This document shows positions 7,889 to 11,746 of a stretch of DNA of 11,746 nt, one piece after another. Where the stretch lies: the NCBI GenBank assembly GCA_963653535.1, contig CAVJWU010000039.1, forward strand, positions 1 to 11,746, in the 5' to 3' direction. The DNA comes from UBA3210 sp963653535 (GTDB lineage: Bacteria; Bacillota_I; Bacilli_A; RFN20; CAG-449). Below the pieces are notes generated by a model. The model was not told where the DNA came from and searched no databases. It saw only the letters and a program-made list of their open reading frames with translations. Made by a program: the position numbers and the translations under genes. Numbering within the stretch: the stretch's first letter is position 1; each line of letters begins with the position of its first letter.

Positions 7889-8851
7889 TTACTTCGCCCC
7901 CATTCTAATTCTTGGATCGATGATACCGTAAGAGATATCAACAACGATACCTGCAGTTAATCCAATTAAGATATAGAATCCAGATAATAACATAAATGAA
8001 TCATAATCTTGATATGTAATCGCAGTTAAGTATAAACCACCAACACCTGGAATTGAGAAAATCTTTTCAATGACAAGTGAGCCAGATAATACTCCGACAA
8101 ATTCTGCGATAATACTTGGGAAAATAGGTACCATCGCATTTCTTAATGCGTGGTGAACTGTAGCTTGAGCTTTAGTTAAACCTTTAGTTCTTGCAAGTAA
8201 CATGTATTCATTTGTTAAAACTTCACAAAGTTCCGCACGAGTAAAACGAGCATATCCTGCAATGGAACCAAATGACAATGAGATAACTGCAGGAATCATT
8301 GATACGAATACACTCCAGTCAAAATAGTTTGTACCATCACTCATTTGTAATGGGAACCAACCTAATTTAAAGCAGAAAATATATTGTACTAAGAATGCAT
8401 AAACAAAGCTTGGAACTGAAATGAAAATCATAACACCTGTAGAGATGATATGGTCAGTTAACTTGTTCTTTTTTAAAGCAGCCCAAATACCTAGACCAAT
8501 TCCTAGAGGAACTGCAATTAAAGTTGAATAAACATTAATTAAGACTGTTGGAGGTAATTTAGTAACGAAAACATCCCAAACACTTTTAGTTCTATATTGT
8601 GGGACATTTACAAAGATGCCAAAGTCTCCTTGTGTAACAATTCGTTTAATATAATTAAAGAATTGAACTGGGATAGGATCATAATATCCTCTAGCTTCAA
8701 ATTGAAGTTTTAAAATTTCTACATCTTTACCAATTTCAACATTAATAGTAATTGGTAACAGTTTGATTAATACGAAACATATGATTTCAATGATAAAGAA
8801 AGTAATGAGCATTAACCCAAGTCTCTTTAATATATATTTAAACATGTACAT
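7889..8851 (-). CDS. oppB: Oligopeptide ABC transporter permease OppB
   Basis: An inner channel subunit of the importer, at a normal 320 residues. It opens with the family's KYILKRLGLMLITFF membrane start (TM1 about 10-33), followed by an external segment (35-98). Further helices lie near 102-125, 135-160, 180-199, 243-263 and 285-309. The EAA coupling loop is at 215-242 (EYMLLARTKGLTKAQ, then HHALRNAMVP), and the C-terminal IDPRIRMG is typical of OppB. The first ATG is preferred over one two codons later, because AAGGAAGG (8869-8862) is 10 nt from the first and 16 nt from the second. It is the only importer subunit here without an insertion. A terminator-like hairpin precedes it, so its dose, and that of the genes after it, may be set below OppA. 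Confidence 0.95.
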   Translation of the reverse strand: MYMFKYILKRLGLMLITFFIIEIICFVLIKLLPITINVEIGKDVEILKLQFEARGYYDPIPVQFFNYIKRIVTQGDFGIFVNVPQYRTKSVWDVFVTKLPPTVLINVYSTLIAVPLGIGLGIWAALKKNKLTDHIISTGVMIFISVPSFVYAFLVQYIFCFKLGWFPLQMSDGTNYFDWSVFVSMIPAVISLSFGSIAGYARFTRAELCEVLTNEYMLLARTKGLTKAQATVHHALRNAMVPIFPSIIAEFVGVLSGSLVIEKIFSIPGVGGLYLTAITYQDYDSFMLLSGFYILIGLTAGIVVDISYGIIDPRIRMGAK

Positions 8852-8880
8852 ATTTATCCAACCTTCCTTTCTTATAAGTA

Positions 8881-8916
8881 TAAAAGTGGAATAGTCAAGA
8901 ATTTTGGCTATTCCAC
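8881..8916 (-). terminator. Intercistronic attenuator-like hairpin between oppA and oppB
   Basis: In the 90-bp oppA-oppB gap, arms 8886-8898 and 8904-8916 pair (GTGGAATAG with CTATTCCAC perfectly, then one C-A mismatch and three further pairs) around a 5-nt loop. Four T and an A follow on the minus strand. The U-run is weak, so partial termination or 3'-end protection of oppA mRNA is likelier than full stop. Such hairpins commonly raise binding-protein levels above those of the permease and ATPase genes. Confidence 0.65.
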
Positions 8917-8941
8917 ATAATTATATAGCAAATTTAATTAA

Positions 8942-11473
8942 TTATTTACCTTTAGTATAATCGATTGTGCCACCAGCATTTGTAACATATGTTGACCAAG
9001 CTTCATCAGAATAGTTATAAGTCATATATTCAATTCCGCCGTAAGACATAAATGTATTATAATCTCTTGATTTGTATTCAACCTTATATGAGATTAATGA
9101 AGCACTATAACTATTATATAGAGGAACTGTGTAACAAACATTTAAGATTTCTTTTTCAAGTGCTGCGATTAATTCAGCTCTTAAATCTTCACTTAAATAG
9201 CCGCTGCCCCATTCACCATTTAACTTATTATACCAATCCATTAATGATTTAGTTTCTGCTTTTTCTTGTTTTGTATGATCTGATAATTGGAATGTTAACA
9301 TAGCTGCAGATGTATCCCAAGATGCTGAATACATATAATCAGGGCTTAAGTAAGCGAGTAAGAAATAACCTGGATCCCATGCTGCACCAGTCCAACCACC
9401 AATACAAACATCATATCCACCACTTCTAAAGTCAGTAGCCCATTTTGAGCCATGATCTTTTAATTCAACTTCAAGTTTATCTTCTAATACAGTATCTTTA
9501 ACTAAGTTTTTCCAGTGTTTTAAGATATTGTTCTTAATTCTTGTAGTAGAGTCACTAACAGAACCAGTACCCATTTCTAATACAACTTTATCACCATCAT
9601 GGAAGTCACCAGCTGCTTTAGCTTCCGCAATAGCTTCATTTAAATATTGTCTAGCTAAAGTTACGTTATAACCTGTAATTGATTCTTCAGCATCTGATAA
9701 TGAATCATATTTTGATGTATCAACGCCATAAACATCACATAATGTTTTCTTAGCTGCATCTGTTGTTCTATATGCAACACCATTTTCAACATCTGAATAG
9801 TGCATTGAGTTGAAGATACCATAGCCCGGTAATGAAGATGTTGTACATTCGTTTGTGAAATCCGCTCTATCAATTGAGAGTGATAATGCTTTTCTGAATT
9901 TTTCATAAGATAATAATGTCTTATTTACACCAGAAGATTCTCTGTTCTTTAATGCTTCTTTATTTGATTGTAATTGTAATGAACCAACAAATGAGCTTGG
10001 AGTAAAGATTGCTTGTTCGCTACCTTTATATGTTGAAGCAACAGATGGGTCAATACCTACTGAATCAAGTTCACCTTTTTGGAATGCTAAGAATGCTGTG
10101 TTCCATTCAGGGATAACTCTATTATAGATTTTATCTGTTTCGTATTTACCACCATAGAGATCACATGTTTCTTGATAACCGAACCAGTTTGTATTTCTTT
10201 CAAGTGTAAATGATTGGTCTTGTCTAAATCCAGTTAATTTATATGGACCCCAAGAAGCTGATGTATCTAATGTAGTATTATAAGTTGTTGTCCATAAACC
10301 ACCTTCTACAGTAGGAGCGACTTTGCATGATTCATATAAAGATTTCTTTACTAAAGGTAATGAATTCATGTTATAAGCAGCACGATAATTTAATGAACCA
10401 TCTGCATTTAATAGATTTAATGCTTTATCTAAGACAAGAACTAATTCATTATCACTTGATCCTTTAAAAATACCTACTTCTGAGAAATCAAGTTCTTTAT
10501 AAAGTCTATTTAACTTGAACATCTCTTCACATTCAACGTAAGCATAATTACCTTTCTTTGCAACATAAGCTTCAAGATCATCATATCCTTGCAACATAGC
10601 AATAACATTTTGGAGAGCCGGTAAAGTAGCATCAGTGATTCTAATATATCCAGTGTCTTTATCCATTGCATTATATAAAACACCAAATGATGTTGGTAAA
10701 GCTGCTGCGTATTTTGTGATATAACTTCCAATTTCAGAGCCCCATTGGCCACCATCATTTGCATCAATGTAAACTTCTTCGCCTTTATATAAATATCCGC
10801 CGTTAGCGTCTTTAGTAAAGTCTGCGCCTGTTAATGATGGATATTCACTAGTAGCTGGTACAGTATCAAAGAAATCAGTTAAAGCATATGATCCTTGATA
10901 AACATAATCTTTTGCATTATGAATAACTGTTGAGCCGATGTAGAATGAGTCAGCACGATAGTTCTTGAATAATGGGTTTAATTGCTCTTTCATTGAATAA
11001 ACGAAATCTTCTGCAGTAATCTTTGTTCCATCATCCCATTTTAAATCATCTCTTAATGTGATTTTAAATGCTCTATTATCGCCTTTTGCTGCATCAGTTG
11101 GTAAGCCGTATTTACCAGCATAATCTGCAGAAACATCTTCTAGAGATTTTGCTGCTGAACACTTAACTGTATATGATCCTTCAACTGGATCACCATTTGC
11201 ATCTAACTTATAATCAAATTCGAAGAATGAGCTAACACAATAAGAAAGAATTTCTGTATCGTTATTATCTTGGTAAGTTAATTCATTCCAGTTAGATGGA
11301 GAAACGCTGACATAGGAATTTAATGTGTGTTGAACACCATCATCTGTCCAATGTCCTGCAGAATCAGAACCGCTCGCGGATGAAGAATCGCCAGAAGTTC
11401 CACCACAAGAAGCAACAACTGATAAAAGACCAAATGCTGCTAATGTTAGTAATAAAGTTTTCTTTGTTTTCAT
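8942..11473 (-). CDS. oppA: Oligopeptide-binding lipoprotein OppA (SBP family 5), enlarged
   Basis: The extracellular peptide receptor of the importer. It starts with MKTKKTLLLTL and a lipobox VASC (Cys23), then a Gly/Ser/Asp-rich tether to about residue 40, so it is exported and lipid-anchored. Family 5 landmarks: ITLRDDLKWDDGTKITAEDF (138-157), GPYKLTGFRQDQSFTLERN (409-427), FRKALSLSIDRADF (526-539) and a C-terminal DVCIGGWTGAAWDPGYF (688-704). It has 843 residues against roughly 540-660 for common OppA/AmiA. Much of the excess lies between the first two landmarks, about 175-345. No Walker A is seen, unlike the ATPase OppA reported in Mycoplasma hominis. The start is supported by GAGAGG 9 nt upstream. 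First gene of the operon, with its own promoter and a hairpin after its stop. The bound peptide class cannot be read from the sequence. Confidence 0.95.
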   Translation of the reverse strand: MKTKKTLLLTLAAFGLLSVVASCGGTSGDSSSASGSDSAGHWTDDGVQHTLNSYVSVSPSNWNELTYQDNNDTEILSYCVSSFFEFDYKLDANGDPVEGSYTVKCSAAKSLEDVSADYAGKYGLPTDAAKGDNRAFKITLRDDLKWDDGTKITAEDFVYSMKEQLNPLFKNYRADSFYIGSTVIHNAKDYVYQGSYALTDFFDTVPATSEYPSLTGADFTKDANGGYLYKGEEVYIDANDGGQWGSEIGSYITKYAAALPTSFGVLYNAMDKDTGYIRITDATLPALQNVIAMLQGYDDLEAYVAKKGNYAYVECEEMFKLNRLYKELDFSEVGIFKGSSDNELVLVLDKALNLLNADGSLNYRAAYNMNSLPLVKKSLYESCKVAPTVEGGLWTTTYNTTLDTSASWGPYKLTGFRQDQSFTLERNTNWFGYQETCDLYGGKYETDKIYNRVIPEWNTAFLAFQKGELDSVGIDPSVASTYKGSEQAIFTPSSFVGSLQLQSNKEALKNRESSGVNKTLLSYEKFRKALSLSIDRADFTNECTTSSLPGYGIFNSMHYSDVENGVAYRTTDAAKKTLCDVYGVDTSKYDSLSDAEESITGYNVTLARQYLNEAIAEAKAAGDFHDGDKVVLEMGTGSVSDSTTRIKNNILKHWKNLVKDTVLEDKLEVELKDHGSKWATDFRSGGYDVCIGGWTGAAWDPGYFLLAYLSPDYMYSASWDTSAAMLTFQLSDHTKQEKAETKSLMDWYNKLNGEWGSGYLSEDLRAELIAALEKEILNVCYTVPLYNSYSASLISYKVEYKSRDYNTFMSYGGIEYMTYNYSDEAWSTYVTNAGGTIDYTKGK

Positions 11474-11514
11474 AATTATTATCCTCTCTAGGGTAAAAAA
11501 ATGATATCCAAAAA

Positions 11515-11555
11515 CTATAGTATATTACTACTATTTTCCTATAATATATTAGTTA
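11515..11555. repeat. Two near-identical AT-rich direct repeats upstream of oppA
   Basis: CTATAGTATATTACT (from 11515) and CTATAATATATTAGT (from 11539) differ at two of 15 positions and are 24 bp apart. A third partial copy, CTATAAT, starts at 11560. They could be regulator sites or extra -10-like boxes, but in such AT-rich DNA chance similarity is possible. Confidence 0.35.
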
Positions 11556-11647
11556 TTTGCTATAATTTTGGATTATCATCCAAATAGGCTAACTGAACTT
11601 TTATCTTATGAATAAGTTCTACCCTTCATTAACCTGTTTTTAATAAA

Positions 11648-11684
11648 AATATTTAATGTGGTCTTGGCCACTTCTTTAAATATT
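11648..11684 (-). promoter_or_regulatory. 5'-end hairpin of the oppA transcript (or terminator of an upstream gene)
   Basis: On the minus strand AATATTTAA and TTAAATATT (11684-11676 and 11656-11648) pair perfectly. An inner GTGG/CCAC stem closes a CCAAGA loop, with a small internal loop (AGAA against A). TTTATT follows. The first arm begins at the expected transcription start of the promoter at 11691-11718, so it would sit at the very 5' end of the mRNA. It could instead be an intrinsic terminator for a gene beyond the right edge. Confidence 0.5.
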
Positions 11685-11690
11685 GATTTA

Positions 11691-11718
11691 ATTATATGCA
11701 ACTTTTAACGATATTCAA
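11691..11718 (-). promoter_or_regulatory. Probable SigA-type promoter of the opp operon
   Basis: On the minus strand -35 TTGAAT (11718-11713; 4 of 6 to TTGACA), a 16-bp spacer and a perfect -10 TATAAT (11696-11691). A/T tracts just upstream (11746-11719) could act as an UP element. The predicted start is near 11684, giving a leader of about 210 nt. Confidence 0.6.
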
Positions 11719-11746
11719 TAAAAAAATTAAAAAAATTTTGTTTTTT

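Larger units (their letters stand above)
11474..11684 (-). promoter_or_regulatory. Untranslated leader of oppA with hairpins and ribosome binding site
   Basis: About 210 nt between the inferred transcript start and the oppA ATG; no ORF or known riboswitch is recognised. It holds a perfect 7-bp hairpin TTTGGAT/ATCCAAA with a GATA loop (minus strand, 11584-11567), a weaker GAACTT/AAGTTC pair (11619-11595), AT-rich near-repeats at 11515-11555, and the Shine-Dalgarno GAGAGG (11488-11483). The length leaves room for post-transcriptional control, but none is shown. Confidence 0.5.

Noticed and set aside
9661..9906. Minus-strand frames inside oppA (also at 10510-10767), and the 3028-3222 frame inside oppF
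   Set aside because: They are out-of-frame shadows of oppA and oppF with low-complexity products and no start signals.
8942..11473. ATPase activity in OppA as reported for Mycoplasma hominis OppA
   Set aside because: No GxxxxGK(S/T) motif is found in the protein; the YGGKYE segment near residue 440 does not fit.
11600..11640. T-box-like AGGGTAGAAC string in the oppA leader
   Set aside because: It only loosely resembles the T-box core, lacks the specifier stem and antiterminator arrangement, and the leader is too short around it.

Overview
The window is a compact, AT-rich block of seven genes, all on the minus strand and transcribed from right to left. It encodes a complete oligopeptide ABC importer of the Opp/Ami type, followed by a small membrane protein and a large surface lipoprotein. 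The low GC, Gram-positive-style lipoproteins with Ser-rich tethers, Shine-Dalgarno sites and TAA as the only stop codon used all suggest a low-GC Bacillota lineage near the Mollicutes or Erysipelotrichia. Tryptophan is read without any in-frame TGA, so the standard bacterial code applies. This argues against a Mycoplasma/Spiroplasma-type genome. The exact taxon cannot be told from the sequence.

Layout from right to left. Positions 11746-11474 are non-coding and hold a good promoter (-35 TTGAAT, -10 TATAAT), a roughly 210-nt leader with hairpins, and the ribosome binding site of oppA. Then come oppA (11473-8942), a 90-bp gap with an attenuator-like hairpin, oppB (8851-7889), oppC (7886-6300), oppD (6296-4158) and oppF (4168-2915, overlapping oppD by 11 nt). 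A DUF3899-like membrane protein follows (2902-2510), with a strong intrinsic terminator at its stop codon. Last is an approximately 806-residue lipoprotein with a bacterial Ig-like domain (2457-37). The gaps from oppB to oppF are -11 to 3 nt, so these genes are surely one transcription unit.

How they work together. OppA, anchored in the membrane by lipid, captures peptides outside the cell. OppB and OppC form the channel, and OppD and OppF hydrolyse ATP inside. Gene order and the cysteine-free OppD tail resemble the streptococcal Ami system (from memory). The unusual point is size: OppC, OppD and OppF each carry a long insertion at a different place (about 180 to 220 extracytoplasmic residues in OppC, about 360 in the OppD helical subdomain, about 95 to 115 before the OppF Q-loop), and OppA is also enlarged. 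Only OppB has a normal length. The ATPase motifs are intact, so this looks like a working but architecturally modified importer. I see no mobile elements, CRISPR, tRNA or rRNA.
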